Source: Pectobacterium polonicum (GTDB lineage: Bacteria > Pseudomonadota > Gammaproteobacteria > Enterobacterales > Enterobacteriaceae). From it: DNA of 64,000 nt. Where the stretch lies: contig NZ_RJTN01000006.1 in the NCBI RefSeq assembly GCF_005497185.1, positions 1 to 64,000 on the forward strand, read 5' to 3'. The notes beneath the pieces are model-generated. The model did no database searches. It saw only the letters and a program-made list of their open reading frames with translations, and was not told the origin of the DNA. Positions 36,477 through 47,188 of this stretch are shown in pieces. The position numbers and the translations under genes are program-made. Positions within the stretch are counted from its first letter, which is position 1. Each line of letters begins with the position of its first letter.

Positions 36477-39400
36477 GTGAGGCGACTGCCCGGAATACTC
36501 ATCATCACGGGTGCCACGCTTGTCGTGATGGTTGCGCTGTTAGTTAGCGGCTTAAGACTGGTGCTGCCACAGCTCGATCATTTTCGGCCACAGCTGGTGG
36601 CCTGGGCGCAGTCCGCTGCTGGCGTCCCGCTAGAAATCGGCTCAATGACGGGGCGTTGGGAGTCCTTTGGCCCCACGTTGGAAATTGAAAAATTTCGCAC
36701 GTCTCTGCCGGAATCAGACTGGCAGGTTGACCGTATTACGCTGGCACTGGATGTGTGGCAGTCGCTGTTGCACGGGCGCTGGCAGTTTCGCGATCTCACA
36801 TTTCATCAATTAAAGCTCGATCTTAATAGCCAATTTAACGGGCAAAAGCAGGATAGCAAACTGATGGAGTCGGGGAAGGTCAGCGATCTTTTCCTGCGCC
36901 AGTTTGACCACTTTGACCTGCGTGATAGCCAGATTACCTTTCTTACCCCTTCCGGTTCCCGAGCGGAACTGAGTATTCCGCAACTGACCTGGTTGAACTC
37001 CGAGAAGCGCCACCGTGCGGAAGGTTTGATCAGCCTGTCGAGCTTTAATGGCCAGCATGGCGTAGTGCAGATGCGCATGGATTTGCATGATGAACGGGGG
37101 TTGCTTGGCAACGGCACGTTCTATCTGCAAGCGGACAATATCGATATGAAGCCCTGGCTCAGCCGCTGGATGAAAAGCAATACCGGGCTGGAAAGCGCTG
37201 ATTTTAGTCTGGCGGCGTGGCTCAACGTCCGTGATGGTGGCATCCACAGTGGTGATGTGCTCCTCAATCAGGGGACGGCAAGCTGGGGAGAAGGTAGCGA
37301 TGCACATCGCCTGAATGTCGATGATATGGCGCTACATATCAGCCGTCAGGAAAACGGCTGGCAGGTGGAGGTTCCTGAATTGAATCTGGCAACGGATGGT
37401 ATCGCCTGGCCGAAAGGCCGGCTCTCCGCGCTCTGGCTGCCAAAAAATGAACACATGCTGGGACCTGACCGACAAGAAGAGCTACGTATTCGAGCCAGTA
37501 ATCTGGCGCTGGAGCGGGTAAGCACGCTGCTCCCACTGTTGTCCGGTACGACGCCAGCCTTGAAAGCACATTGGGATGAACTGCAACCGAAAGGCACATT
37601 GAATGCCGTTGCCGTCGATATCCCTCTGCAACAGCCGGAGCGAAGCCGCTTTCACGCCAATTGGCAGGATGTGAGCTGGAAGCAGTGGAAACTGCTGCCG
37701 GGCGTCGATCATTTCTCCGGCTCTGCCCGCGGTAGCGCCGAGCGTGGTCAGGTCAGCATAGCGCTAAAGCAGAGCACGCTGCCCTATGTGGATATGTTCC
37801 GCGCGCCGCTGGAAATCAAGCAGGCCAGCGGCACGATAGACTGGCGTGACGACGATCAGGGTCTGGCGCTCTGGAGCCATGGGCTGGATGTGCAGGCGAA
37901 ATCACTGTGGGCTAACGGTGATTTCCGTTATGAACAGCCTACCAAGCACGAACCGAAGCTGGATATTCTGGCAGGCATCCGGCTGACCGATGCGGCGGAT
38001 GCCTGGCGCTATTATCCCGAGCTGTTTATGGGCACTGAGCTGGTGGATTATCTGAGCGGCGCGCTGAAGGGCGGCCGTGTCGATAACGCGACGCTGATCT
38101 TTGCTGGCAATCCGCAGCATTTCCCGTTTACGCACAACGAAGGCCAGTTTGAAGTCTGGGTGCCGGTGAAAGAGGCCACCTTTGAGTTTCAGCCTGGCTG
38201 GCCTGCGCTGACGCCGCTGGATATCAACCTGGATTTTGCTAACAACGGCCTGTGGATGTTTGCGCCGCAAACCTGGCTGGGTAAGGTGGCAGGAAAAAAT
38301 ATTAGCGCGGTCATTCCCGATTATGAAAAAGAGATGCTGCTCATTGATGGCGAACTGGACGGTCCGGGGCCTGAGGTGGGGAATTATTTTCATCAAACGC
38401 CGCTGAAATCCTCGCTGGGTACGGCGCTGGATGAGCTGAAAATTGGCGGGGCGGTGAAAGGCACGCTGCATCTGGATATTCCACTTGTTGGTGATGATGT
38501 CCGCGCCAGTGGCGACATCACGCTAAACAATAACAGTCTGTACATCAAACCGCTGGATACCACGATTAAGAATCTCACGGGTAAGTTCCGCTATGAAAAC
38601 GGCAACTTACGCAGTGAAACGCTACAGGCGAATTGGCTGAATCAGCCGATGGCAGTCAACTTCACAACAGAAGAACAAGCGAAGGCTTTTCTGGTGAATG
38701 TTGGCTTGCAGGGTGACTGGCAGCCTGCGCTCTTGCCCGGTTTACCGGCATCGGCAAGCAAAGCCCTGTCCGGCACGGCAGGCTGGAAGAGTACGGTGGC
38801 CGTCAACCTGCCGCATTCTGGTAAAACGACTTATGATGTTGATGTACAGGCTGATTTAAACAAAGTAAGCAGTCACTTACCTAACCCGCTAAATAAGCCA
38901 ACTGGCGAGAGTTTGCCACTGGAAGTTAAAGCCAGCGGCGACCTGAATGGTTTTGCCATGCAAGGGCGAGTGGGCAAAGATAACCGTTTCAATAGCCAAT
39001 GGCTGCTAAAAGGCGACACCGTGACGCTGGCACGGGCAAGCTGGCAAAATGCGGCAACGGCAGCGCCTGCATTGCCAGAAGATGCTGCGCTGGTGCTCGA
39101 TCTTCCGCCATTGGATGCTGAAAGCTGGCTGGGGCTTTTGCCATCTCTGCGTACCTCGACGTCAGTGGAAGGAAAAAAAGCGCGTAGTTCTCTTCGTTTT
39201 CCTGAAGCCGTGACGCTACGAACCCCTGAGCTACAGTTGCTGGGGCAACAGTGGCACGATCTGGAAATTACGCGCAAAAATACGCTTGGCGGCAGTGAAG
39301 TGCAGGCGAAAGGACGCGAAATTGACGGAACGGTTGCGATACCTAATCGCGGTATGTGGCGCAGCGACATCAATTATCTCTACTACAATCCTCAATGGAA

Positions 39401-40307
39401 AGGGAATGAAGCGACCAATCCGGTGGCTCTGGCGGAGAAAAAATCGCCGCTGAACGATCCGAGCATCAGCTTTGAAGACTGGCCGTCGCTGGCGGTGAAC
39501 TGCCGCCAGTGCTGGATTATCGGGCAGAATATGGGACGTATTCAGGGAACGCTGCTGCCAGAAAAGGAAAAATTAACGCTGACTGACGGTATCATTGATA
39601 CAGGTAAGGCTCGCCTGACGGTCAACGGCACCTGGCAGGAAAACGCAGAAGGGGTACGGACCGCGCTAAAAGGCCGTCTGACGGGGGAGAGTCTGGAGCA
39701 GAATGCTAACTGGTTTGGTGTCGATTCGCCGCTGAAGGCCGGTTCTTTCGATGTGGATTACGATCTGTATTGGCGTGGTACGCCTTGGGCGCCGGATGTT
39801 GCCAGCCTGAGTGGGATATTGCACACACGCATTGGCAAAGGTGAAATTGCCGAAGTCGGTGCCGGTCAGGCAGGACAACTGCTGCGTTTATTGAGCTTCG
39901 ATGCGCTGATGCGTAAGCTGCGGTTTGATTTTAGCGATACGTTTGGCCGGGGGTTTTATTTCGACTCGATTCGTAGCACCGCGTGGATTAAAGACGGCGT
40001 GCTGCATACTGATGATATGCTGATCGACGGGCTGGAGGCGGATATCGCGATGAAAGGCGATCTCGACCTCGCTAAGCGACAGGTCAATATGGAAGCGGTT
40101 ATTGCCCCGGAAATTTCTGCGACGGTGGGTGTGGCGACCGCATTTGCCGTCAATCCGGTTATAGGGGCCGCGGTGTTTGCTGCCAGCAAAGTGCTGGCAC
40201 CTCTATGGAACAAGATTTCGCTGATTCGCTACCAGATTTCCGGTAGCCTCGATCAGCCAAAGATTCAGGAAGTGCTGCGTGAGCCGAACAAGAAGAAAGG
40301 CGAATAA
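36477..40307 (+). CDS. yhdP: AsmA-like phospholipid transport protein YhdP
   Basis: A 1276-aa envelope-spanning protein of the AsmA/TamB class. It has one N-terminal membrane helix (GILIITGATLVVMVALLVSGLRL, residues 5-27) and a very long periplasmic beta-rich groove, with a DUF3971 region then an AsmA C-terminal region (GDLDLAKRQVNMEAVIAPEISATVG). With TamB and YdbH it moves phospholipids to the outer membrane. The GTG start is preceded by AAGGAG. It sits 41 nt after rng. Confidence 0.94.
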   Translation: MRRLPGILIITGATLVVMVALLVSGLRLVLPQLDHFRPQLVAWAQSAAGVPLEIGSMTGRWESFGPTLEIEKFRTSLPESDWQVDRITLALDVWQSLLHGRWQFRDLTFHQLKLDLNSQFNGQKQDSKLMESGKVSDLFLRQFDHFDLRDSQITFLTPSGSRAELSIPQLTWLNSEKRHRAEGLISLSSFNGQHGVVQMRMDLHDERGLLGNGTFYLQADNIDMKPWLSRWMKSNTGLESADFSLAAWLNVRDGGIHSGDVLLNQGTASWGEGSDAHRLNVDDMALHISRQENGWQVEVPELNLATDGIAWPKGRLSALWLPKNEHMLGPDRQEELRIRASNLALERVSTLLPLLSGTTPALKAHWDELQPKGTLNAVAVDIPLQQPERSRFHANWQDVSWKQWKLLPGVDHFSGSARGSAERGQVSIALKQSTLPYVDMFRAPLEIKQASGTIDWRDDDQGLALWSHGLDVQAKSLWANGDFRYEQPTKHEPKLDILAGIRLTDAADAWRYYPELFMGTELVDYLSGALKGGRVDNATLIFAGNPQHFPFTHNEGQFEVWVPVKEATFEFQPGWPALTPLDINLDFANNGLWMFAPQTWLGKVAGKNISAVIPDYEKEMLLIDGELDGPGPEVGNYFHQTPLKSSLGTALDELKIGGAVKGTLHLDIPLVGDDVRASGDITLNNNSLYIKPLDTTIKNLTGKFRYENGNLRSETLQANWLNQPMAVNFTTEEQAKAFLVNVGLQGDWQPALLPGLPASASKALSGTAGWKSTVAVNLPHSGKTTYDVDVQADLNKVSSHLPNPLNKPTGESLPLEVKASGDLNGFAMQGRVGKDNRFNSQWLLKGDTVTLARASWQNAATAAPALPEDAALVLDLPPLDAESWLGLLPSLRTSTSVEGKKARSSLRFPEAVTLRTPELQLLGQQWHDLEITRKNTLGGSEVQAKGREIDGTVAIPNRGMWRSDINYLYYNPQWKGNEATNPVALAEKKSPLNDPSISFEDWPSLAVNCRQCWIIGQNMGRIQGTLLPEKEKLTLTDGIIDTGKARLTVNGTWQENAEGVRTALKGRLTGESLEQNANWFGVDSPLKAGSFDVDYDLYWRGTPWAPDVASLSGILHTRIGKGEIAEVGAGQAGQLLRLLSFDALMRKLRFDFSDTFGRGFYFDSIRSTAWIKDGVLHTDDMLIDGLEADIAMKGDLDLAKRQVNMEAVIAPEISATVGVATAFAVNPVIGAAVFAASKVLAPLWNKISLIRYQISGSLDQPKIQEVLREPNKKKGE

Positions 40308-40363
40308 TGCCGTTAGGGCAGCGCAGCGTACTCAGCCGATTATCTGATAAAGAGTGAAAAACT

Positions 40364-41809
40364 ATGAGCCTTTCGTTTGTCAGTGAGCAGTTACTCACCG
40401 CCAACAAATTGAATCTTGACGATCTCGCCGCTGTGCTGGGGTCGCTTAATGAGCGTCGACTGGACTATGCCGATCTCTATTTTCAGTCCAGTTACCATGA
40501 GTCTTGGGTTCTGGAAGATCGCATCATTAAAGACGGTTCTTACAATATCGATCAGGGCGTGGGTATCCGTGCGATTGACGGTGAAAAGACCGGGTTTGCT
40601 TATGCCGATCAGATTACGCTGAACGCATTGCACCAGAGCGCGCAGGCAGCACGCAGCATTGTGCGCGAACAGGGTACAGGCACGGCGCACACGTTGGGAG
40701 CGGTATCGCATCATGCGCTCTATCCAACGTTGAACCCGCTGGATAGCCTGACGCGTGAGGATAAAATTGCGCTGTTGCAGCGTGCCGACACGGTTGCGCG
40801 TGCCGCAGATGCGCGCGTGCAGGAAGTGTCAGCCAGCCTGACCGGCGTGTATGAGCTGGTGCTGGTGGCGGCGACGGACGGTACGCTGGCGGCGGATGTG
40901 CGTCCACTGGTACGTCTATCAATCAGCGTGCTGGTCGAAGCTGAAGGTAAACGTGAGCGCGGTAGCAGCGGCGGCGGCCTGCGTGGCGGTTATGACTATT
41001 TCTGGGAAGTGGCTGACGGCGAAGCGCGCGTCGATGCCTGGGCAAAAGAAGCCGTGCGTATGGCGCTGGTTAACCTGTCGGCGGTGGCGGCACCTGCGGG
41101 ACCAATGCCTGTGGTGCTGGGTGCTGGCTGGCCGGGCGTGCTGTTGCATGAAGCGGTAGGACACGGTCTGGAAGGCGATTTTAACCGTCGCGGTACGTCA
41201 GTGTTCAGCGGACAGATGGGGAAACTCGTTGCGTCAGAGCTGTGTACGGTGGTAGACGATGGCACGTTGAGCGGACGTCGCGGTTCGGTTTCGATGGACG
41301 ATGAAGGTGTTCCGGGGCAATACAATGTCCTGATCGAAAACGGTATTCTGAAAGGCTATATGCAGGACAAGATGAATGCTCGTCTGATGGGTGTTGCGCC
41401 AACGGGCAACGGTCGCCGCGAATCTTATGCGCATCTGCCGATGCCACGTATGACCAACACCTACATGCTGGCTGGGAAATCTACGCCGGAGGAGATTATC
41501 TCCAGCGTTGAATACGGTCTATATGCGCCAAACTTTGGCGGCGGTCAGGTTGATATCACTTCTGGCAAGTTCGTCTTCTCGACGTCTGAAGCATACCTGA
41601 TCGAAAAAGGCCGTATCACTACGCCAGTCAAAGGCGCAACGCTGATTGGTTCCGGCATTGAAGCGATGCAGCAGATCTCGATGGTCGGCAACGATCTGGC
41701 GCTGGATAAAGGCGTCGGCGTGTGCGGTAAAGAAGGGCAAAGCCTACCTGTCGGCGTGGGTCAGCCTACGCTAAAGCTGGAAAGCCTGACTGTCGGCGGC
41801 ACCGCGTAA
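40364..41809 (+). CDS. tldD: metalloprotease subunit TldD
   Basis: A 481-aa subunit that forms a heterodimer with TldE/PmbA and degrades unfolded peptides, including microcin B17 leader and CcdA. The zinc motif [11 protein letters not shown] (near residue 263) carries the catalytic residues, in the HExxxH form typical of TldD. Its partner gene pmbA lies 5 kb further on at 47189. Length is as in E. coli. Confidence 0.97.
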   Translation: MSLSFVSEQLLTANKLNLDDLAAVLGSLNERRLDYADLYFQSSYHESWVLEDRIIKDGSYNIDQGVGIRAIDGEKTGFAYADQITLNALHQSAQAARSIVREQGTGTAHTLGAVSHHALYPTLNPLDSLTREDKIALLQRADTVARAADARVQEVSASLTGVYELVLVAATDGTLAADVRPLVRLSISVLVEAEGKRERGSSGGGLRGGYDYFWEVADGEARVDAWAKEAVRMALVNLSAVAAPAGPMPVVLGAGWPGVLLHEAVGHGLEGDFNRRGTSVFSGQMGKLVASELCTVVDDGTLSGRRGSVSMDDEGVPGQYNVLIENGILKGYMQDKMNARLMGVAPTGNGRRESYAHLPMPRMTNTYMLAGKSTPEEIISSVEYGLYAPNFGGGQVDITSGKFVFSTSEAYLIEKGRITTPVKGATLIGSGIEAMQQISMVGNDLALDKGVGVCGKEGQSLPVGVGQPTLKLESLTVGGTA

Positions 41810-41837
41810 TTTGTTTTGATATCTGAGAGTCTTATAG

Positions 41838-41866
41838 AACCGCGCTTTATAGGCGCGGTTTTTTTT
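41838..41866. terminator. bidirectional terminator overlapping the aaeR 3' end
   Basis: AACCGCGC (41838-41845) and GCGCGGTT (41853-41860) are followed by a long T run on the plus strand. The downstream arm is also the last coding triplets of aaeR, so hairpin and C-terminus share sequence. Confidence 0.9.
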
Positions 41867-42791
41867 CCTCGCTATGATTCTGCCGATAGCCCTGATACGT
41901 CAGGGCGACGTTTTTGAAGTATTCCGTCATGTAGTTAATGCAGACCTGTACTTTTAGCGGCAGGTTGTCTTTGCGGGTGTAGAGCGCGTAGACCGGACGC
42001 GGGTCGGAGTGGTAGCGGTTGAACAGAATCTCGATTTCACCGCGATTGATTTCGTCCACGATCCACATGAGCGGCACGTACGCGATGCCCGCTCCGGCCT
42101 TGAGCCAGCGCACCAGCGTTTGTGGGTCGTTAGTGACAAAGCGTCCTTGTGGTGTGACGCGGGTCGAAATGCCTTCCGGGGCGATCAGCTCAAATTCGCT
42201 GTCGGGCCGCACACTGTATTCCAGCCAGGAAAAATTCACCATATCTGCCGGCTTATCCGGCGTACCGTGCTGTGCCAGATAGCGTTTCGCGGCACAGACC
42301 ACCATCGGCATCGAGCCTAAGCGTTTTGAGAACAGGCTGGAATCCTGTAGTGCACCGACGCGGATAACGATATCCAGCCCGTCGGCAATCAGGTCGGGAG
42401 CGGGAATGCCGGTGACCAGATTGACGGATAGACCGGGATATTCCTTCAGCATCGCGGCAGTCATGGTGGACAACACATTCTGCGCCATCGTGGAAGAGCT
42501 ACCGATGCGCAGCGTGCCGATCGGCGTGTTGTTGAAAGCATAAAGCTGCTCATGGACCTCATGCGCTTCATGCAGCATGCGGCGACAGCCGTGGTAGTAA
42601 ATTTTCCCCGCTTCCGTCAGCCCAATGCTGCGCGTACTGCGATTAAGCAGCTTAATCTGTAGCTCATCTTCAAGTTTGGTTACGGTTTGGCTGACGGCGG
42701 ATACGCTCATCTGCAACTGGCGGGCGGCGGCGGTAAAAGAACCAAATTCCACCACGCGGGCAAACACCGACATACTCTTTAGTCTTTCCAT
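41847..42791 (-). CDS. aaeR: LysR-family activator of the aae efflux genes
   Basis: A 314-aa LysR regulator. The N-terminal winged helix (FARVVEFGSFTAAARQLQMSVSAVSQTVTKLE) is followed by an effector domain (residues about 90-290). It is divergent from aaeXAB, as in E. coli, where AaeR responds to aromatic carboxylic acids. The C-terminal RQNHSEEKKPRL tail lies in the shared terminator. A CRP-like site lies just before its start codon. Confidence 0.92.
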   Translation of the reverse strand: MERLKSMSVFARVVEFGSFTAAARQLQMSVSAVSQTVTKLEDELQIKLLNRSTRSIGLTEAGKIYYHGCRRMLHEAHEVHEQLYAFNNTPIGTLRIGSSSTMAQNVLSTMTAAMLKEYPGLSVNLVTGIPAPDLIADGLDIVIRVGALQDSSLFSKRLGSMPMVVCAAKRYLAQHGTPDKPADMVNFSWLEYSVRPDSEFELIAPEGISTRVTPQGRFVTNDPQTLVRWLKAGAGIAYVPLMWIVDEINRGEIEILFNRYHSDPRPVYALYTRKDNLPLKVQVCINYMTEYFKNVALTYQGYRQNHSEEKKPRL

Positions 42792-43124
42792 TGTTCACTC
42801 TGGCTTAAAAGTGATTTAGATCACACTATGTAGATAAGGTGATAATAAGCATCCATAATATAGCCTATCCGGTGGTTCTGGGCAGAACAGAGCCATTCAA
42901 TGATTGTGTTTATTTACCCAATTAGAGTAATACGCTGATTTCCCATCGTTAGTCAGCCCCTGCTGACATCGCTATTCATCAGTTTAACGCTATCCCATCC
43001 GTTGGCTGCTCGCCTGCGGGATGAGGCTCTGTTGTCGGTGCTGAAAGGCCGCGCCAGACGACATAATTTACCACCCGGTAGCAACCTGCTCGCTACCGTT
43101 ATCGACTAGAAAAAGGAAAAGAGG
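42792..43124. other. aaeR-aaeX divergent regulatory region
   Basis: A 333-bp spacer. It contains a CRP-like site near the aaeR end. The rest should carry the AaeR operator and the aaeXAB promoter, which I could not fix. No gene was seen. Confidence 0.45.
42810..42825. promoter_or_regulatory. candidate CRP site
   Basis: AGTGATTTAGATCACA reads on the minus strand as TGTGA-TCTAAA-TCACT, one mismatch from the CRP core TGTGA-N6-TCACA. It lies 18 bp upstream of the aaeR start codon. Confidence 0.6.
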
Positions 43125-43328
43125 ATGAGTTCACTCCCGGTTATGGTGCTGTTCGGGCTGTCATTTCCCCCCGTATTTTTTGTCTTGCTGGTGTCGTTGA
43201 CCCTGTTCTTTGTCGTGAACCGCCTGCTGCAACCGACGGGTATCTATGACTTCGTCTGGCACCCTGCGCTGTTTAACAGCGCGCTGTTCTGCTGTCTGTT
43301 TTATTTACTGTTCCGTTACGGTCTGTGA
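43125..43328 (+). CDS. aaeX: AaeX small membrane protein
   Basis: A 67-aa protein with two hydrophobic segments ([22 protein letters not shown] and [17 protein letters not shown]), matching the DUF1656 family. It is the first gene of aaeXAB and ends 7 nt before aaeA. AGGAAAAGAGG precedes the ATG. Its exact role in the pump is unknown. Confidence 0.93.
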   Translation: MSSLPVMVLFGLSFPPVFFVLLVSLTLFFVVNRLLQPTGIYDFVWHPALFNSALFCCLFYLLFRYGL

Positions 43329-43335
43329 GGTGTCT

Positions 43336-44301
43336 GTGAAAGCGTTCTTTTTACCCTTGTTTAGACAACAGGCCGTGCTGATCAAAAAACTGAGCCGGGT
43401 GGTCATCACGCTGGTGATTGTGCTGTGTGCGATTGTGGCAATCTTCCGTGTCTGGGCGTTCTATACCGAATCGCCCTGGACGCGTGATGCCAAATTTACG
43501 GCGGATGTGGTGGCGATCGCGCCAGATGTCAGCGGATTATTGACCGATGTTCGCGTCACGGACAATCAGCTGGTAAACAAAGGTGATGTGCTGTTTGTCA
43601 TCGACCAGCCGCGCTACCACCAGGCTGTGGCGCAGGCGGAAGCGGATGTTGCCTACTATCAGGCGCTGGTGACGGAAAAACGTCGGGAATCAGGACGCCG
43701 GGCGCGCCTGGGCATCAGTGCGATGTCACAGGAAAATATCGATCAGTCCAGTAATGCATTGGAAACCGCAACGCACCAGCTTGCTAAAGCACTGGCGGTA
43801 TTGTCACTGGCGAAACTGGAGCTGGAGCGCACCGTGGTACGCGCCCCTGCCGACGGCTGGGTCACTAACCTGCATGTGCAAAGCGGTGAGTTTATCGAAC
43901 GCGGTAATACGGCGGTGGCGCTGGTGAAAAAGGATTCGTTTTACCTGCTGGCGTACATGGAAGAGACCAAACTTGAAGGCGTTCGCCGTGGCTATCGTGC
44001 GGAAATTACTCCGCTGGGTAGCGAGAAGATATTTTACGGTACGGTGGATAGCGTGGCGGCTGGGGTCAATAACAGCAGCAACAGTGCGAACACGAAAGGC
44101 CTGGCTAACGTGGATTCCAATCTGGAGTGGGTGCGTTTGGCGCAGCGTGTGCCGGTAAAAATCCGTCTCGATCGACAAATGGGCGATCTCTATCCGGCTG
44201 GCACCACGGCGACCGTGGTGATTACCGGCGAGCAGGTCAACAACGACAAAAAACCGTCGCCGCTCATTCGCCTGCTTTATCGCCTGCGTGAGTTTGGCTA
44301 A
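43336..44301 (+). CDS. aaeA: p-hydroxybenzoic acid efflux membrane-fusion subunit
   Basis: A 321-aa membrane-fusion protein (HlyD type) with one N-terminal membrane helix, lipoyl/barrel domains ([21 protein letters not shown], later [17 protein letters not shown]) and an alpha-hairpin. The start is taken as GTG at 43336, 5 nt after GAGG; GTG at 43330 is an alternative. It works with AaeB to export aromatic acids, useful in plant tissue. Confidence 0.93.
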   Translation: MKAFFLPLFRQQAVLIKKLSRVVITLVIVLCAIVAIFRVWAFYTESPWTRDAKFTADVVAIAPDVSGLLTDVRVTDNQLVNKGDVLFVIDQPRYHQAVAQAEADVAYYQALVTEKRRESGRRARLGISAMSQENIDQSSNALETATHQLAKALAVLSLAKLELERTVVRAPADGWVTNLHVQSGEFIERGNTAVALVKKDSFYLLAYMEETKLEGVRRGYRAEITPLGSEKIFYGTVDSVAAGVNNSSNSANTKGLANVDSNLEWVRLAQRVPVKIRLDRQMGDLYPAGTTATVVITGEQVNNDKKPSPLIRLLYRLREFG

Positions 44302-44312
44302 GTGAGGCGATG

Positions 44313-46301
44313 ATGAAAACCCCGTCGTTGACAGTATCCAGATTCTATACCACACCGAAGTTTGCGCGTTTTCGCTTTGCCTTCAAGCTGAGCTTCGCGA
44401 TTGTGCTGTCCCTGTTTCTGGGCTTCCACCTCCAGTTGGAAACGCCGCGCTGGTCGGTGCTGACGGCAGCGATTGTCGCCGCTGGCCCGGCGTTCGCTGC
44501 GGGCGGTGAACCGTTTTCTGGTGCGATCCGTCATCGTGGTATTCTGCGCATTATTGGTACGTTTATCGGCTGTATCGGTGCACTTATCATCATTATCGCC
44601 ACCGTTCGCGCGCCCGTCGTGATGTTGATGCTGTGCTGTATTTGGGCAGGGCTCTGCACCTGGGTTTCCTCGCTGGTTAAAGTCGAAAACGCCTATATCT
44701 TCGGGCTGGCGGGTTATACCGCGCTGATTATTATTGTATCGACGCAGGGAACGCCGCTTCTGACGCCGCAGTTTGCCGTGGAGCGCTGTAGCGAGATTGT
44801 GCTGGGCATCGTCTGTGCCATTCTGGCGGATTTACTGTTTTCGCCACGCTCGATCAAGCAGGATGTTGACCGCAGCATCGGTGAACTGCTGGTGGATCAG
44901 TATCGGCTACTGCAACTCAGTATGAGCGGGGCGGAAAAAGAAGCGATAGACGCGGCATGGCACGCGCTGGTGCGTAAAACGACCGCGCTAAACGGTATGC
45001 ACAGCAGCCTGATGCTGGAGTCTTCACGCTGGCAGAACAGCCATCGCCGCTTAACGTCGCTGCATACGCAATCGCTCACGATGATCACACAGGCGTGTGA
45101 AACCTATCTGATGTTGCAGGACGTCCCGGCTCCTGTAAAAAGTAGCCTGAAACTGGTGTTGGAGCAGCCTGTTGAGTCGCTCCGTGATGTGCATGGCCGT
45201 GTGAAAGCATTACGCCACGTGATTGCGGCGGATAGCCGCGATGTGCCGCCTACGTTGGTCAGTTGGGTTGGCGCGGCGACACGTTACCTGCTGCTGGCGA
45301 AGGGCGTACAGACCAACGGACGCATTAGTACGATAGAAGCTGACGTGCTGAACAGCGATGTGGAAATTAAAGCGCCTTCGGCTGAAACCCATCATGCCAT
45401 GATCAACGGTTTACGCACCGGAGTGGCGACGGCGCTGGGCTGCCTGTTCTGGCTCAGTACCGGCTGGACTTCCGGCAGTGTGTGTATGGTGATGATTGCG
45501 GTGGTGACGTCGCTTGCCATGCGCTTGCCGAATCCACAGATGATGGCGAAGGATTTTCTGTTTGGAACCATCTACGCGCTGCCGCTGGGTGCGCTGATGT
45601 TCATGTTTATCATGCCATCAACGCAGCAAAGTATGCTGCTGCTGTGTCTGAGTCTGGGGGCGATGGCTTTCTTCCTCGGGCTTGAGGTACAAAAGCGTCG
45701 GCTGGGTTCGCTGGGCGCATTAGCCAGTACGATCAACATTCTGGTGCTGGATAACCCGATGACGTTCCACATCAGTCAGTTTCTGGACAGCGCGATCGGC
45801 CAGATCATCGGCTGTTTTCTGGCGCTGATGGTGATCCTGCTGATCCGGGATAACACCAAGGCGCATACGGGGAGAACGCTGTTGAACCGCTTTGTGTATG
45901 GTGCGGTTTCGGCGCTGACGACCAACACCGTGCGGAGAAAAGAAAATCACCTGCCCGCGCTGTATCAACAGCTGTTCCTGCTGCTGAGCCGTTTCCCTGA
46001 CGATATTGCCAAGTATCGCCTTGCGCTGTGGCTGATCATCATGCACCAACGTTTGAGAACGCTGAATATTCCGCAAAACGCGGCGCTGTCTGCTTTTCAT
46101 CGTCAGATTCGTGCAACCGCAGAGCAGGTGATTTTGGCTCGACGCGATACTACGCGTAGCCGCTATTTTACGCAGCTGTTGGAGGAACTTGAGCGTTATC
46201 AACAGATGCTGGCAGAACAGCAGCTTCCCACGAGTGTGACTGCGCCAGTGGGGCGATTGACTGGGATTTTACGTGATTATCAGCATGCGCTGAGCAACTA
46301 A
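44313..46301 (+). CDS. aaeB: p-hydroxybenzoic acid efflux pump subunit
   Basis: A 662-aa inner-membrane pump of the aromatic acid exporter (FUSC) family. It has two six-helix membrane blocks (about residues 20-180 and 370-520) separated by a cytoplasmic domain. The second of two tandem ATGs (44313) is better spaced from GAGG. It is the last gene of aaeXAB, with the tail in 46302-46353 before convergent darP. Confidence 0.93.
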   Translation: MKTPSLTVSRFYTTPKFARFRFAFKLSFAIVLSLFLGFHLQLETPRWSVLTAAIVAAGPAFAAGGEPFSGAIRHRGILRIIGTFIGCIGALIIIIATVRAPVVMLMLCCIWAGLCTWVSSLVKVENAYIFGLAGYTALIIIVSTQGTPLLTPQFAVERCSEIVLGIVCAILADLLFSPRSIKQDVDRSIGELLVDQYRLLQLSMSGAEKEAIDAAWHALVRKTTALNGMHSSLMLESSRWQNSHRRLTSLHTQSLTMITQACETYLMLQDVPAPVKSSLKLVLEQPVESLRDVHGRVKALRHVIAADSRDVPPTLVSWVGAATRYLLLAKGVQTNGRISTIEADVLNSDVEIKAPSAETHHAMINGLRTGVATALGCLFWLSTGWTSGSVCMVMIAVVTSLAMRLPNPQMMAKDFLFGTIYALPLGALMFMFIMPSTQQSMLLLCLSLGAMAFFLGLEVQKRRLGSLGALASTINILVLDNPMTFHISQFLDSAIGQIIGCFLALMVILLIRDNTKAHTGRTLLNRFVYGAVSALTTNTVRRKENHLPALYQQLFLLLSRFPDDIAKYRLALWLIIMHQRLRTLNIPQNAALSAFHRQIRATAEQVILARRDTTRSRYFTQLLEELERYQQMLAEQQLPTSVTAPVGRLTGILRDYQHALSN

Positions 46302-46353
46302 TTTTGATAAAGCACGGGACGAGTGAGCCATGCTCCTCATCCCGCGATGATCG

Positions 46354-46905
46354 TTAGTCTTTGGTTTCAGCCAGTTCACGCAGGTACTGAAAGATCTGGC
46401 GGGTGGCTTTTGGCGGTTTGTTTGCCGCTTTCTCTTTCTGCGCATTGCGCACCAGAGAGCGCAACTGCTGCCGGTCGGCATGTGGATATAGCGCCAGAAT
46501 CTCTGGAACCACATCGTCCCCTTCGGTAATCAGGCGGTCGCGCAGCTGTTCCAGTTTATGGAACAAGGCCACCTGCTGATTATGACGGTTGTTTAGCTTA
46601 TCCAATGCGGTTTGGATCGGTTCTGGATCGCGGGCGCGCAGCATTTTGCCAATGAGCTGTAGCTGGCGGCGACGGCCCTCTTTCTTGATCCGCTGTGCCA
46701 GCTCTACTGCTGCACGCAGATCGTCGTCCAATGGGATCTTCTCCAGAGCATTTTTGCCCAGATCAACCAGTTCCGCACCGAGATCTTTCAGCACTTCGGC
46801 ATCACGCTTTATTTCGCTTTTACTGACCCAGATAATTTCATCATCTTCGTCGTCTTCTTGATTATCCGGGACGTCATTCAGCCAGTCTTCGGGTTTTTGT
46901 TTCAT
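46354..46905 (-). CDS. darP: dual-action ribosomal maturation protein DarP (YjgA)
   Basis: A 183-aa protein that helps peptidyl-transferase-centre maturation of the 50S subunit. It begins with an acidic stretch ([24 protein letters not shown]) and has charged helical bundles ([28 protein letters not shown]). Length and ends fit E. coli YjgA. It is divergent from pmbA, as in E. coli. Confidence 0.94.
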   Translation of the reverse strand: MKQKPEDWLNDVPDNQEDDEDDEIIWVSKSEIKRDAEVLKDLGAELVDLGKNALEKIPLDDDLRAAVELAQRIKKEGRRRQLQLIGKMLRARDPEPIQTALDKLNNRHNQQVALFHKLEQLRDRLITEGDDVVPEILALYPHADRQQLRSLVRNAQKEKAANKPPKATRQIFQYLRELAETKD

Positions 46906-47065
46906 GGTTGGCTCCTAAAAAGTGTCCAGGAGCAATACTTAACGGCTCCGGGATGGTGAACAGCGCGCCCACCAGAAAAAAGAGGCTGATACTAACAGGT
47001 TTGGGCTTTGTGCGAAATTGTCCGTAGATCCTGTTAGACTAGAAAGCATTATGCTACACCATTTT

Positions 47066-47122
47066 ATGCTCCTCATACTTCACGTTACCTACGTGTTGGC
47101 TGCGCGAAGTATATAGAGTATA
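47066..47122. repeat. possible fragment of the MITE-like repeat
   Basis: CTCATACTTCACGTTACCTA and CGTGTTGGCTGCGCGAAGTA resemble the left part of the repeat at 5638-5762 (CGTCATACTTCAAG, GCGTTGGCTGC). The right end is missing. It is in the 283-bp darP-pmbA divergent spacer. Confidence 0.4.
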
Positions 47123-47188
47123 CGCCCCTTTTGTGCTCGTTGCGGGGATGATGATGGTGAGCTTTCTTCCACTCATTATGGCAGAACA

